A DNA stretch of 34,906 nt, taken from positions 1-34,906 of the forward strand of contig WRHP01000016.1 of NCBI GenBank assembly GCA_009783195.1. Reading direction: 5' to 3'. The notes beneath the pieces are model-generated. The model made no database searches. It had not been told where the DNA came from and worked only from the letters and a program-made list of their open reading frames with translations. The translations under genes and the position numbers were made by a program. Origin of the DNA: Syntrophorhabdaceae bacterium. Its GTDB lineage: Bacteria > Desulfobacterota > Deferrimicrobia > Deferrimicrobiales > Deferrimicrobiaceae. Positions 23,338 through 32,294 of the stretch are shown piece after piece; within the stretch, counting starts at the first letter, position 1; every line of letters starts with the position of its first letter.

Positions 23338-24072
23338 ATGGGGATCGTAAGGATCGGCGGCCGCCGTCCTGAAGATATACGGGTGATCGAGGCGATACCA
23401 GGGTTCCAAAAGGCGGCGGAGGGGTCGGTATTGTTTTCGATGGGGGGTACGCGGGTATTGTGCGCCGCCACGATCGAAGACCGGGTGCCGCCGTTTATTC
23501 GCGGAACGGGGAAAGGCTGGGTTACCGCCGAATACTCGATGCTGCCGCGCGCAACGGACACACGGGTTGCCCGCGAGGCGCGAACGGGAAAGATACAGGG
23601 ACGGACCTACGAAATCTCGCGTTTGATCGGGCGGGCGCTGCGGGCGGTGGTCGATTTCGAAGCTCTGGGAGAGCGGACGATCACGATTGATTGCGACGTG
23701 CTACAGGCCGACGGAGGGACGCGCACGGCTTCCATTAACGGAGGCTGGATCGCGTTGGCGCAGGCGTGCCGCAAGCTGGTGGAATCGAATCATACGGCGC
23801 GAAACCCGCTGCTTGACCATGTTGTCGCGGTGAGCGTCGGGATTGTGGACGGACAGGTTATAACCGACCTCGATTATTCAGAAGACTCAACGGCGGAAGT
23901 GGACATGAACGTTGTTATGACAGGAGACGGACGCCTGATTGAGGTGCAAGGGGCTGCGGAGCGGGAGCCGTTTACGCGGGAGCAGCTTGACGCGATGCTG
24001 GCCGCCGCGGCTAAAGCGGGAAATAGCATTTTCGAAGTCCAGCGCGAATGGGCAAAAGGCAGTACCGAATGA
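23338..24072 (+). CDS. rph: Ribonuclease PH
   Basis: A 244-residue phosphorolytic exoribonuclease that trims the 3' ends of tRNA precursors. Family landmarks include [10 protein letters not shown] at the start, [52 protein letters not shown], the catalytic [19 protein letters not shown] and [19 protein letters not shown]. The start is ATG 23338, with GGAG 5 nt upstream; an earlier in-frame codon at 23293 has no support. It overlaps rdgB by 4 bp (ATGA). The rph-rdgB pairing is widespread, and a tRNA gene follows directly. Confidence 0.97.
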   Translation: MGIVRIGGRRPEDIRVIEAIPGFQKAAEGSVLFSMGGTRVLCAATIEDRVPPFIRGTGKGWVTAEYSMLPRATDTRVAREARTGKIQGRTYEISRLIGRALRAVVDFEALGERTITIDCDVLQADGGTRTASINGGWIALAQACRKLVESNHTARNPLLDHVVAVSVGIVDGQVITDLDYSEDSTAEVDMNVVMTGDGRLIEVQGAAEREPFTREQLDAMLAAAAKAGNSIFEVQREWAKGSTE

Positions 24073-24689
24073 AGCTTGTGATCGCCACGAAAAGCCGTGA
24101 AAAGGTCACGGAAATCCGCTCCGCGATAGATCCGGCGCTCAGAAGGTTCCAGAAAGATATCGAGATAGTGCCGCTGTTTGATATGCCTCCAGTGCTCTCG
24201 CCCGAAGAAACAGGGCATACTTTCGCGGAGAACGCGAAAATCAAGGGGCTTTATTACGCGGATAAACTCAAAGCGCTTTGCATTGCGGACGACTCGGGGC
24301 TTTCAGTGGAGGCGCTGCGCGGGAAGCCGGGTGTCTATTCCGCCCGGTTTGCGGGTGTCAACGCAACGGACGAGCAGAATATCGCGCTTTTGCAGGAGCA
24401 GCTATTAGAGCATCCGAGGCCGTGGCGGGCGCTATTTGTGTGCGTGGCGGTAGCGGCGCTTCCGGGCGGCCGGGTGGTCGCCCAGGCTACCGGCGCTGTG
24501 CAAGGAGAGATTTTGTCGGCGCCACGCGGAAGCGCCGGGTTTGGCTACGACCCCGTGTTTTTCGTTACCTCGCACGGGAAAACGATGGCGGAGCTTTCTT
24601 TGGAAGAGAAGAACCGGGTCAGCCATCGGGGCGCGGCCATGCGTTCGCTCGTCGCCGAAATGAAAAACATTGGGATCTTGCCGACATAG
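24069..24689 (+). CDS. rdgB: XTP/dITP pyrophosphatase (RdgB/HAM1)
   Basis: A 206-residue nucleotide house-cleaning enzyme that hydrolyses dITP, XTP and related noncanonical purine nucleotides to monophosphates. Landmarks are [16 protein letters not shown] at the N-terminus, [10 protein letters not shown], the metal-binding [34 protein letters not shown] and [18 protein letters not shown] near the C-terminus. All signature residues are in place. Its ATG overlaps the rph stop as ATGA, so the two are translated together. Confidence 0.97.
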   Translation: MKLVIATKSREKVTEIRSAIDPALRRFQKDIEIVPLFDMPPVLSPEETGHTFAENAKIKGLYYADKLKALCIADDSGLSVEALRGKPGVYSARFAGVNATDEQNIALLQEQLLEHPRPWRALFVCVAVAALPGGRVVAQATGAVQGEILSAPRGSAGFGYDPVFFVTSHGKTMAELSLEEKNRVSHRGAAMRSLVAEMKNIGILPT

Positions 24690-24774
24690 CGTGCCTTAAG
24701 CCGTAAAGCCGCGGTGTTATGGATTGGCGGCGCATCGTGGTAAACTCCAATGACGTGTCAAGTGGGCCGGGTGT

Positions 24775-24851
24775 CGGGACGTGGCGCAGTTTGGTAGCGC
24801 ATCTGCTTTGGGAGCAGAGGGCCGCTGGTTCAAATCCAGTCGTCCCGACCA
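24775..24851 (+). tRNA. tRNA-Pro (UGG)
   Basis: A complete cloverleaf can be folded. The acceptor stem is CGGGACG/CGTCCCG, the D arm GCGC...GCGC, and the anticodon arm TCTGC-TTTGGGA-GCAGA with anticodon TGG. The T arm is GCTGG-TTCAAAT-CCAGT, and discriminator A is followed by an encoded CCA at 24849-24851. It lies 85 nt after rdgB, in the same direction. Confidence 0.97.
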
Positions 24852-24877
24852 ACTTTCACCAAAACGCGGCCGCACGA

Positions 24878-25318
24878 TCAGATCGAGAAATTCTTGTTCC
24901 GCAATCCTTCGTAGTAGTTCCCATGTTTTGCCGTGAATTGCACGACGACAAAATCCGGGTCCAGCGGTCCCTGCGGGTAATACATTTTCATAAAGTCCTG
25001 CCAAAACGACCGCCGCAAATCATCGTCCCAGGACAGCGTGGCGTCTCCCGACAACATAACGCCCCGGCAAACCGTTATGCCGCCTGCGTCGGCTGCAAAC
25101 TCGTAGGCGTACAGGCAGGCGCGGGTATCGCTTCGCAATGCATCTGTTCGCCTTGCCGATGTATTACTGCAGAACCAAAACTGGTGCATGGCGTCGTTTC
25201 GGATTTTCATCATTGCTTTGATCTCCGGCGCGCCGCCAGGGCCAACGGTTCCCAGCATCATGATTGACGCCCGTTCTATCAGCGCCGCAGCCTGTTGTTT
25301 CGCTTCATTTTCTGTCAT
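24878..25318 (-). CDS. Pyridoxamine 5'-phosphate oxidase-family protein
   Basis: A 146-residue split-barrel flavin-binding protein of the PNPOx-like family (general stress protein 26 type). The N-terminus (IERASIMMLGTVGPGGAPEIKAMMKIR) and centre (FWFCSNTSARRTDALRSDTRACLYAYE) match the family, and the end (DPDFVVVQFTAKHGNYYEGL) is typical. Members bind FMN, F420, haem or related cofactors, so the reaction cannot be assigned. The start is ATG 25318, with AAGGAG 6 nt upstream; the in-frame ATG at 25354 is less likely. It is convergent with the tRNA-Pro gene. Confidence 0.88.
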   Translation of the reverse strand: MTENEAKQQAAALIERASIMMLGTVGPGGAPEIKAMMKIRNDAMHQFWFCSNTSARRTDALRSDTRACLYAYEFAADAGGITVCRGVMLSGDATLSWDDDLRRSFWQDFMKMYYPQGPLDPDFVVVQFTAKHGNYYEGLRNKNFSI

Positions 25319-25481
25319 AAAAATCTCCTTGTTTGAATATTTCGCCGGCGGCAAAAGCTACTGAAAACAGCGCTGGAGCCGCTTGGCGCATACGAGGTAA
25401 AGCAAAAGAATAAAACCGGAACTTTTGCGATTCTAAACCATATCATGAACTTGAAAGACTCGCCGGACGCTCAAAGCAGCT

Positions 25482-25748
25482 TTGCTGGACGCAACTTTTA
25501 TGGCTGATAGCAGTTTTGCGGACTATTTATACTGGCAAAAACAGGATAAAAAAACCTTACAACGTATAAACCAGCTTATAAAAGATATCGAGCGAAAATC
25601 TTATGGTGGGATTGGAAAATCAGAACCATTGAAAGGCAATCTATCCGGTTTTTGGAGCCGCCGAATAGATGAGTACAACCGTCTTGTCTATCGTATTGTC
25701 GATGACAATTGTCAGATTGCTCAATGTAAAGGCCATTATGATGATTAG
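25482..25748 (+). CDS. Second YoeB-family toxin, apparent orphan
   Basis: An 88-residue YoeB relative, clearly similar to the toxin at 17436-17702 (both share DY.YW..QDKKTL.RIN.LI.DI and NRLVYRI). Glu48, Arg67 and His85 (CKGHYDD) occupy the catalytic positions, so it should be active. TTG 25482 restores the first beta-strand (LDATF); ATG 25500 would remove it. No RelB- or YefM-like antitoxin is recognisable upstream. A short open frame (about 25340-25505, ending ...SSFAGRNFYG) overlaps the toxin start but resembles no antitoxin I know and lacks a clear start. The toxin may be decaying, or it may use an unrecognised or distant antitoxin. Confidence 0.8.
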   Translation: MLDATFMADSSFADYLYWQKQDKKTLQRINQLIKDIERKSYGGIGKSEPLKGNLSGFWSRRIDEYNRLVYRIVDDNCQIAQCKGHYDD

Positions 25749-25810
25749 CAAATAAAACGGAATGCGCTTTCCTTCGGTCGCGTCAATTGGGTCTGGTAGA
25801 GCGAACCGCC

Positions 25811-26122
25811 TCAACGTTTTCCCGGAAATGCTTTTACATATCTGATTTTTAGATCTGGGAACGCAGTTACGAACTGAATTGTGAAATCCGGAGACGCAGT
25901 GACCATCTGCCATTCCCCGCAACTATTTGGGAATGCGTTGACAAGCTTTACATCCAGATCCGGAAACGCCCCGACAACCTGCACTTTGAGATCGGGATGG
26001 GCATTGACCTCCTTGACGCGTCCATGAAGGCGGATGCCCTTGACTCTACACTCCGCTGACCATACGCTGCCGGCCAGGGAAATGGTAATCGCCATCGCAA
26101 GCGCAACTATGAATAATCGCAT
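25811..26122 (-). CDS. Secreted repeat protein resembling the 7(1) septoil-knot family
   Basis: A 103-residue protein with a signal peptide (1-23, ending WSA). The mature part is built almost entirely from repeats of about 14 residues with the pattern V..V.AFPDL.VK.V: HPDLKVQVVGA, FPDLDVKLVNA, FPNSCGEWQMVTA, SPDFTIQFVTA, FPDLKIRYVKA, FPGKR. Cysteines in ECRVKG and NSCGEW could form one disulfide. This layout fits a small beta-repeat protein and resembles the recently named septoil-knot family predicted to form a seven-crossing knot; that assignment is from memory and moderate. The ATG follows a G-rich GGGGGTTGGGGC. Its function is unknown. No neighbouring gene suggests a partner. Confidence 0.75.
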   Translation of the reverse strand: MRLFIVALAMAITISLAGSVWSAECRVKGIRLHGRVKEVNAHPDLKVQVVGAFPDLDVKLVNAFPNSCGEWQMVTASPDFTIQFVTAFPDLKIRYVKAFPGKR

Positions 26123-26506
26123 GCCCCAACCCCCAGTGTAACGACCGTTCTATCTGACAGGTTATGGCTTACGGTTATTGTTGTGTTCAGCCACAACCGT
26201 CTATTTGCTGCTTGTTGCCAATTAACATCATATGCCAAACGGCTGCTATTGCGCGTTACTTTTGCGCCTTATTCGTATGCCGGCTTCCATTGCCAGCGAC
26301 CTCTCCCTGTTTTCAGTGCAGTCCTAAATGTGAGGCTTCGGCAAGGTTATGAGAGCTTCCAGCGGCGATAGACGGCAATAGAAAATCCGCGAACCACCCG
26401 GACATCATCCGATGCGGAATCAGGAACCTCCGCCTTATCAAGGTTTCTGTGGAAAAACGGCGCAAAAGGTTGAAAATACATTCAGCTTTTTGACGGAGGA
26501 AGCCTC
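26123..26506. other. Spacer without recognisable genes
   Basis: The 384 bp between the repeat protein and the next membrane protein hold only short frames without ribosome binding sites. Nothing recognisable as an RNA gene, terminator or repeat was seen apart from the ribosome binding site GGAGG near 26495, which belongs to the downstream gene. Confidence 0.4.
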
Positions 26507-26986
26507 GTGAAAACAAATCAGGCTGAAACCTGTAAAACTGATAAAACCAGATATTACCGGCTTATCATCAGCGCTTTTTTGGGTGTTTCAGCCATCCTGC
26601 TCACTGCTTTGGCTATTTCGGAAATCAGGAACTTTCGTTTGTTGCGGCAAAGTGAACACGTCGTCGAAGCCCGCGTCACAGATTGGCGGACTTTTACAAA
26701 AGGCGGGAGGCGTTATTGCATTCGCTATACGTTTGTTGTCGACGGCGCCGAGGCTTCGCACGCTGACTCCACCGGCAGAAAGAATCTATGGACGAAGGTT
26801 CCAGAAGATGTGTGGCACAAAACGAAGACAACGCGGACGATAGACGTGCGATACGTCCCGGATAATATTTTCAACAATATCCCCGTCTGCATGCCCATAA
26901 GGTTTGTCAACGCATACGCCGCCATAGGATTGGGCGTCATGTGTTTTGTAATGGCCGTGGTGATGTGGATTTGCCCATGGGATTAA
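26507..26986 (+). CDS. DUF3592-like membrane protein
   Basis: A 159-residue inner-membrane protein with two transmembrane helices (about 19-41 and 133-155) flanking a periplasmic beta-rich domain. The domain pattern, VVEARVTDWRTF...YCIRYTFVVDG...RTIDVRYVPDN, is that of DUF3592-type proteins, whose role is unknown. It starts with GTG at 26507, with GGAGG 7 nt upstream. Two cysteines occur outside the helices. It is encoded alone between two gene-poor spacers. Confidence 0.72.
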   Translation: MKTNQAETCKTDKTRYYRLIISAFLGVSAILLTALAISEIRNFRLLRQSEHVVEARVTDWRTFTKGGRRYCIRYTFVVDGAEASHADSTGRKNLWTKVPEDVWHKTKTTRTIDVRYVPDNIFNNIPVCMPIRFVNAYAAIGLGVMCFVMAVVMWICPWD

Positions 26987-27475
26987 CACGCGCAAATCTT
27001 TCTGACCGCGTTAATGCGGTATGCCGAAAACTGAACGACGGCAAAAAACCGACAGAGATCACCTTGATTTAATAAAGAGCATGAGAATCATCAAGTTTTA
27101 GGAGCCTGAAAGTTCCTGTAACAAGCAGTGCCTGTGTCCGGGCAGCGGTTTTTATGCTTGGCTTATAAGACCTGGGGGCGATTGAATACAGGATCCGCAA
27201 AGGAAAAAGGTCCCAACAAACACTTTTACTGCTCTTTGCCCTTCGCTGTTTGCGCGATGCTTTGTAATCATGAAAATAGTTTAATAAAAGAAAGGGGTCA
27301 AATTTCAACGCCGCGTACCGGATTCCGAAGGAGAAATGATTATATGTAGCGGATCTGATACAACGTGCGCCAAGTCTTGCCTAAAGGTAGAATGGGTGGA
27401 AGCGAGCGGCGCAATCCTCGGGAAATGAACACCGGCGGTTCGCTGATCTTTCCCGAATGATGGAGGGACAAAGAC
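26987..27475. other. Spacer, no clear gene; possible 30-aa leader ORF
   Basis: No convincing gene fills these 489 bp. GAAGGAG followed by ATG at 27336 opens a 30-codon frame to a TGA at 27426-27428, but the spacing to the start (2 nt) is poor. An AAAGGGGTCAAATTTCAACG stretch near 27291 resembles sequences seen beside REP-type elements, on recall only. No TPP-riboswitch motif was found, although a TenA-like gene follows. Confidence 0.35.
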
Positions 27476-28147
27476 ATGACACAAAGAGCTCAGCGGCTTA
27501 TTGCGGAATCGCGCAACGCCATTGTTTCCACAGAGGAACAGATTCTCCTTCATCCGTACCCGGAATCCTTGGAAAAAAAAGGGTTGGGAAAAGGAAAGCT
27601 TACGATGTTCGCGGTTCAGCAGCATTATTGTATGAAGCTCAATGTCAAATCTATGGAACTTGCGTTGGAACGCGTCTCTTCCCGCTACGCAAACGGTTTT
27701 ATGCTTGATATGGTCAACAACGCGCGCGCCGCGTTGGATGCGCTGGAACTTTTCAGCAAGTCGCTTGGATTGTCGGCGGAGATTCTGAATGCGGGAGAGC
27801 CGCTTTCCGGGGCAATCGCATATTCCTTGTATGTGAATTGGCTGGCGTCGAACAGGTCCGCGTCGGAACTTGCCGCCGCTTTCCTGGTCAATATGCCGTT
27901 GTGGGGCGCTAACTGCGCTCGCGTGAGCCGGGCGCTCCAGGCGAATTACGATTTCAAAAAGGAAGAAGTTGCTTTCTTCGACATGTTTGCCACCGCGTGC
28001 CCTGAACTGGAGATAAAAGGGCTGGAGGTGATCGAAGAAGAACTGGAACATGGGGCGGACCCGGTGTTAATACGGCGGTCTGTCCGGCTGCTCCAGCGGT
28101 ACGAGCTGATGTTCTGGGATACGATGTGGGAGCGGTCACGGTGCTGA
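27476..28147 (+). CDS. TenA/PqqC/CADD-superfamily protein
   Basis: A 223-residue all-helical protein of the haem-oxygenase-like fold. The family pattern is recognisable: FAVQQHYCMKLN (the Yl.QD..Y helix), AYSLYVNWLASNRSASELAAAFLVNMPLWGANCARV, and the C-terminal LLQRYELMFWDTMW. In thiaminase II (TenA) a PC motif carries the catalytic cysteine; here the place reads MPLW, so thiaminase chemistry is unlikely. PqqC- or CADD-like oxidase activity, or a non-catalytic role, are alternatives. The ATG follows GGAGGGACAAAGAC. ettA follows 44 bp downstream in the same direction, so the two may be cotranscribed. Confidence 0.7.
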   Translation: MTQRAQRLIAESRNAIVSTEEQILLHPYPESLEKKGLGKGKLTMFAVQQHYCMKLNVKSMELALERVSSRYANGFMLDMVNNARAALDALELFSKSLGLSAEILNAGEPLSGAIAYSLYVNWLASNRSASELAAAFLVNMPLWGANCARVSRALQANYDFKKEEVAFFDMFATACPELEIKGLEVIEEELEHGADPVLIRRSVRLLQRYELMFWDTMWERSRC

Positions 28148-28191
28148 ACCTGCGCGTGGGACGAACGCATTTTATCAACCGGGGGTTTTGA

Positions 28192-29868
28192 ATGGGCGTG
28201 CAGTTCGTCTATACGATGAAGGGGCTTGGTAAAGTCTACGGCCAGAAACACAAGGTTTTGGAAGACATCTGGCTGTCGTTTCTTCCGGGGGCAAAGATCG
28301 GCGTGCTGGGATTAAACGGCGCGGGAAAATCGACCTTGCTGCGGATCATGGCGGGAGAGGATCAGGAATTTTTGGGCGAGGCGGGACCGGCTCCCGGCGT
28401 AACCGTTGGGTTTTTGCCGCAGGAGCCGCGATTGACGCCGGGGCATACGGTGGCCCAGGCGGTTGAGGAAGGAGTCGCGCAGACCCGCGCGCTGCTTACC
28501 GCTTTTGAGGAGGCCAGCGCGAAATTCGCCGAGCCGATGGACGACGCGGCAATGGACAAGCTTTTGGCCGAGCAAGCCAGGCTGCAGGATGCGATCGACG
28601 CTTCGGACGCCTGGGAGCTTGACCGGAAACTTGAGATTGCGATGGATGCCCTGCGCCTGCCTCAAGGTGATACGTCGGTTGATACGTTGTCCGGAGGCGA
28701 GCGCAGGCGCGTGGCGCTGTGCCGTTTACTTTTGCAGCGGCCCGGCCTGCTGCTTCTCGACGAGCCGACGAACCATCTCGACGCCGAGTCGGTCGCGTGG
28801 CTGGAGCGCCACCTTTCCGAATATCCGGGTACCGTGGTGGCTGTCACTCACGATCGGTATTTTCTCGACAACGTTGCCGGCTGGATACTTGAGCTTGACC
28901 GTGGGCGCGGCATTCCATGGGAGGGAAACTATTCCTCATGGCTCGACCAGAAAGGGAAGCGGCTTGAGGTAGAGGAAAAGCACGCGACCACGCGGCGCAA
29001 GACGCTGGAGCGGGAACTGGAATGGATACGGATGGCGCCGCGAGCGCGGCACGCCAAAGGAAAAGCGCGTCTCAACGAGTATGAAAAGCTGCTTGGCCAG
29101 GACACGCTGGGCAATGTGGAAGCCGGCGCTATCTCGATTCCGCCGGGGCCGCGCCTTGGCGATCTGGTTGTGGAGGCGCAAGGGTTGTCCAAGTCGTACG
29201 GCGACCGGCTGATCTTCGAGAACATGACGTTTCGTTTGCCGCGCGGCGGCATAGTCGGCGTTATCGGACCCAACGGCGCGGGCAAATCGACTCTTTTGAA
29301 GATGCTTGCCGGACAGGAGACGCCGGACACCGGTACGCTTTCGATCGGGCCGTCCGCAAAGATCGCGTATGTTGACCAGTCGCGCGACGCCCTTGATGCA
29401 GGTAAAGCTGTCTGGGAAGAGATCTCCGGCGGAGCGGAGACGCTTGAACTCGGAAAGCGGAAAGTGTCTTCCCGCGCCTATGCGGCCGCATTCAACTTCA
29501 AAGGTCCCGACCAGCAAAAGCGCGTTGGCGAGCTCTCCGGCGGCGAGCGAAATCGCGTGCATCTGGCAAAGCTTTTAAAGAGCGGCGGGAACATCATCAT
29601 GCTTGATGAGCCGACAAACGATCTTGACGTCGATACGCTCCGCTCGCTGGAGGAGGCTCTTCTGGATTTTGCGGGATGCGCCATCATCGTGTCCCACGAC
29701 CGGTGGTTCCTCGACCGGATCGCCACCCACATACTGGCATTTGAGGGAGAGTCCTCGGTTATATGGTTTGAGGGGAATTACCAGGATTACGAAGCCGACC
29801 GCAAAAAACGGCTTGGAGTGGATGCCGATCAGCCTCGTCGTATCCGCTACAAAAAGTTTTCCCGGTAG
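28192..29868 (+). CDS. ettA: Energy-dependent translational throttle protein EttA (ABC-F)
   Basis: A 558-residue ABC-F ATPase, close to the standard EttA length. It has two nucleotide-binding domains. Walker A sequences are GLNGAGKST (about 40-48) and GPNGAGKST (about 360-368); signatures are [11 protein letters not shown] and [11 protein letters not shown]; Walker B regions are [15 protein letters not shown] and [15 protein letters not shown]. The linker between the domains ([27 protein letters not shown]) is the basic P-site tRNA interaction motif. EttA binds the ribosomal E site and slows translation when ATP is low. There is no membrane segment. The EttA arm region (about 95-140) is present. 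Confidence 0.96.
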   Translation: MGVQFVYTMKGLGKVYGQKHKVLEDIWLSFLPGAKIGVLGLNGAGKSTLLRIMAGEDQEFLGEAGPAPGVTVGFLPQEPRLTPGHTVAQAVEEGVAQTRALLTAFEEASAKFAEPMDDAAMDKLLAEQARLQDAIDASDAWELDRKLEIAMDALRLPQGDTSVDTLSGGERRRVALCRLLLQRPGLLLLDEPTNHLDAESVAWLERHLSEYPGTVVAVTHDRYFLDNVAGWILELDRGRGIPWEGNYSSWLDQKGKRLEVEEKHATTRRKTLERELEWIRMAPRARHAKGKARLNEYEKLLGQDTLGNVEAGAISIPPGPRLGDLVVEAQGLSKSYGDRLIFENMTFRLPRGGIVGVIGPNGAGKSTLLKMLAGQETPDTGTLSIGPSAKIAYVDQSRDALDAGKAVWEEISGGAETLELGKRKVSSRAYAAAFNFKGPDQQKRVGELSGGERNRVHLAKLLKSGGNIIMLDEPTNDLDVDTLRSLEEALLDFAGCAIIVSHDRWFLDRIATHILAFEGESSVIWFEGNYQDYEADRKKRLGVDADQPRRIRYKKFSR

Positions 29869-29909
29869 CTTCGGCGGCTTACGGTTTGCTGCCCGCCGTG
29901 AGTGACGCT

Positions 29910-31361
29910 CTACGGCTTTGTTTCTTCGGCGTTGCGTGGAGCGATCCGGATTCGGGGGAACAGAAGGCTGACCAGGAATCCCGCCAGGGCGATGACCGCC
30001 ACCACATGAAAAATCGTCCCCATCCCGTCCCGAAGCGCGCCGAGGATACTTTCGACCATCGGCGGCGGGATTGTCGTCCGCTCCGCTCCCAGCACCTTGT
30101 CGGCTATGTCTATGGGTATGTCCCGCGCGGCAAGCGTTGCCGCGAGCAGGTTCCCCAGCATTCCGACCGCCAGGGTTCCTCCGATGGTGCGGCTGGACAT
30201 GGTGACAGCGGTGGCCACGCCACGGCGGTCCCATGGTACGTTTGACTGCACCGCGATCATGAGCGGCGGATTTGCGAGACCAAGCCCCAGCCCGTACACG
30301 AACATGGTCAGCCTGACAACCCACAGGTTCGCATCCGGGTTCAGCAGAAACGAAAGCCCTGTCGCGGCCAGTAAAGTAATCGCCTGCCCTGAACGGATGA
30401 GGATGCGGTAGCCAAGCCTTGGCAGCAGCCGGCCGGCCAGCGTTGAAGAGATAGGCCATCCGATTACAAGCGGGGCAATGGCGCTGCCGGCTTCGTATGG
30501 GGTCTTGGCAAGAATGATTTGAGTGTAAAGAGGGATAAAGGTGGTCGCCGACATCATCGCGGCTCCCATAAGCGCTCCGCCGGCCGAGGCCACCGCGATT
30601 ACTCGCTGCCGGAAAAGGTCAAGCGGTATGATCGGGTCCGCGACGCGGCGCTCAAGCCAGATGAAGGCGGCAAGCGTTGCCGCGGCGGCGGAGAAGAAGA
30701 CGATCCCTTCTCCGCGGACCCTGGTTCCAAGCAGCGTGAAGACAATTGTCATGGAAAGCAGAATCGCTCCCATCGCGTCGAGCTTGTGCTTTCGTTTGCA
30801 CACCGTCTCGTGGTAGGCGAAAAAGAGCGTTGCGGCGCATCCAAGCCCAAGCGGGATGTTTATGTAGAATACCCAGCGCCACGAGAGCAGTTGCACAATG
30901 GCGCCTCCAAGGACCGGGCCGGCCAGCCCCGCGACTCCCCACACCGCGCTCAATACTCCCTGGATCTTGGCCCGCTGGTGTACGTCGAACATATCGCCGA
31001 CGATGGTTAACGCGATCGGCTGTACAGCCCCGGCGCCCAACCCCTGTATTGACCGGAAAAAGATCAGCATGATCATGGAATCGGCGTGTCCGCATAAAAA
31101 TGATCCTGAAAGGAACAGGGCGATTCCAATGAACATTATGGGTTTGCGGCCATATATGTCGGCAAGTTTTCCGTAGATCGGCATTGTCACGGTGGCCGTG
31201 AGCAGATAGGCGGTAAAGATCCAGGCATAAAGGTTGATGCCGCCCAGATCTCCGACCGCGGTCGGCATCGCCGTCGATACGACGGTCATCTCCATGGCGG
31301 CCAAAAATATGCCCATGAGCAGGGCTGCTACGGTTAGCGTTCGGTTTGTGCGCGGGTGCAA
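29910..31361 (-). CDS. DHA2-family MFS multidrug exporter
   Basis: A 483-residue major facilitator of the DHA2 (EmrB/QacA) family with about 14 hydrophobic segments. AALLMGIFLAAMEMTVVSTAMPTA is the first helix with motif D1. GKLADIYGRKP is the A motif after helix 2, and GVAGLAGPVLGGAIVQLLSWRW is the antiporter C motif in helix 5. DHA2 transporters expel drugs or amphipathic compounds in exchange for protons. No membrane-fusion (EmrA) or TetR regulator gene is adjacent, so the substrate is unknown. It starts at 31361, only 6 bp after the draG stop on the same strand, so it may be the last gene of the draT-draG transcript. Confidence 0.92.
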   Translation of the reverse strand: MHPRTNRTLTVAALLMGIFLAAMEMTVVSTAMPTAVGDLGGINLYAWIFTAYLLTATVTMPIYGKLADIYGRKPIMFIGIALFLSGSFLCGHADSMIMLIFFRSIQGLGAGAVQPIALTIVGDMFDVHQRAKIQGVLSAVWGVAGLAGPVLGGAIVQLLSWRWVFYINIPLGLGCAATLFFAYHETVCKRKHKLDAMGAILLSMTIVFTLLGTRVRGEGIVFFSAAAATLAAFIWLERRVADPIIPLDLFRQRVIAVASAGGALMGAAMMSATTFIPLYTQIILAKTPYEAGSAIAPLVIGWPISSTLAGRLLPRLGYRILIRSGQAITLLAATGLSFLLNPDANLWVVRLTMFVYGLGLGLANPPLMIAVQSNVPWDRRGVATAVTMSSRTIGGTLAVGMLGNLLAATLAARDIPIDIADKVLGAERTTIPPPMVESILGALRDGMGTIFHVVAVIALAGFLVSLLFPRIRIAPRNAEETKP

Positions 31362-31367
31362 GGGTTT

Positions 31368-32294
31368 TTAAGATTCTCTCTTTCCGGAAAACAGCGGCGA
31401 CAGGTTTAAAAGGCGCAGGGCAAGCAGGGAGAGTTCGTCGCGCAGCGCGGGATCAAGGGCCAAAAGCCAGCGGGATGGGATAGCTTCGAGTCCGTACCTG
31501 GCGCCCGCGATCGCGCCGGCGATGGCGGCGGTCGTATCGGCGTCGCCTCCCCGGTTCACTGTTTTTATGAGACATTCCTCGAAGCAGCCGGTGGTGAAGA
31601 AGGCCTCCAGCGCCGTTCGCATCGTGTCCACGACGTAGGCGGTTGTGCCTCCATCGTAATCTTCAAACAAAAATTCCGGGTGACGATCAACCAGTTCATC
31701 CGCAACGGCCCGAAGCTTTTGCGCCGGATACCCAAGGATTCCCCACTGGACCATAATGCCCACGGCTACGCACGCGGCGTCGGACAGCGGATGGTTGTGT
31801 GTAAGCCGGGCCTGTTCCACGGCAAGCCGCGCCATCCCCTCCTCGTTTCCGAGGGAGAAAATGGCGACCGGGGCTATCCTCATGGCCGCGCCGTTTCCGG
31901 CGTCTTTTTTACCTGGCGGAACTTGCAACTGTCGTTTTGCGCGGTATCCTTCGATCCCACGCCGGCAGGTGACGCCGACATCCACCGGATTTCCTTCGAG
32001 CCATTGCGCGAAGCGGTCGGCGATTCCGACCAGATCCCATTCGCCCTTTGCCGCGATCGCGCGGGCGACGCATAAGGTCATCTCCGTGTCGTCGGTGACT
32101 TGCCCAGGGTCCAGGTTGAGCCATCCGCCGCCCACGATGTCTTTGTGAATGCCAAATTTTTCCCGTATCTGCGCGGGATTCATGAACTCCGTGGTGGCGC
32201 CAAGAGCATCCCCCACCGCCGACCCGAGCAGGACAGCCTGCGCGCGTTGTTCCATATCCGCCCTGGCGGGGATACTTCCGGCAAGCGGATTCAA
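31368..32294 (-). CDS. draG: ADP-ribosyl-[dinitrogen reductase] glycohydrolase DraG
   Basis: A 308-residue ADP-ribosylglycohydrolase. It removes ADP-ribose from the iron protein of nitrogenase and so reactivates nitrogen fixation. Metal-site signatures are VTDDTEMTL (66-74; Asp68, Asp69) and GGDADTTAAIAGAIAGARYG (249-268; Asp251, Asp253). GNGAAMRIAP (134-143) and THNHPLSDA (165-173) are also typical. The TTG at 32294 overlaps the draT stop as TTGA and has GAGGG 4 nt upstream; ATG at 32255, beginning MEQRAQAVLLGSAVGDALGA, is an equally good start by family comparison. Together with draT it forms a complete switch. DraG is normally held at the membrane by GlnK when ammonium is present. Confidence 0.93.
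   Translation of the reverse strand: MNPLAGSIPARADMEQRAQAVLLGSAVGDALGATTEFMNPAQIREKFGIHKDIVGGGWLNLDPGQVTDDTEMTLCVARAIAAKGEWDLVGIADRFAQWLEGNPVDVGVTCRRGIEGYRAKRQLQVPPGKKDAGNGAAMRIAPVAIFSLGNEEGMARLAVEQARLTHNHPLSDAACVAVGIMVQWGILGYPAQKLRAVADELVDRHPEFLFEDYDGGTTAYVVDTMRTALEAFFTTGCFEECLIKTVNRGGDADTTAAIAGAIAGARYGLEAIPSRWLLALDPALRDELSLLALRLLNLSPLFSGKRES

Noticed and set aside
27069-27308. Minus-strand frame of 79 codons in the spacer before the TenA-like gene
   Set aside because: No ribosome binding site and an irregular basic product; it looks like chance.
27300-27475. TPP riboswitch expected before a TenA-like gene
   Set aside because: The conserved CUGAGA and ACCUGAUC motifs were not found upstream of 27476.
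29575-30459. Minus-strand frame of 294 codons across the ettA end and the MFS gene
   Set aside because: It overlaps two strongly supported genes in other frames, and its product is low in complexity with no recognisable motif.
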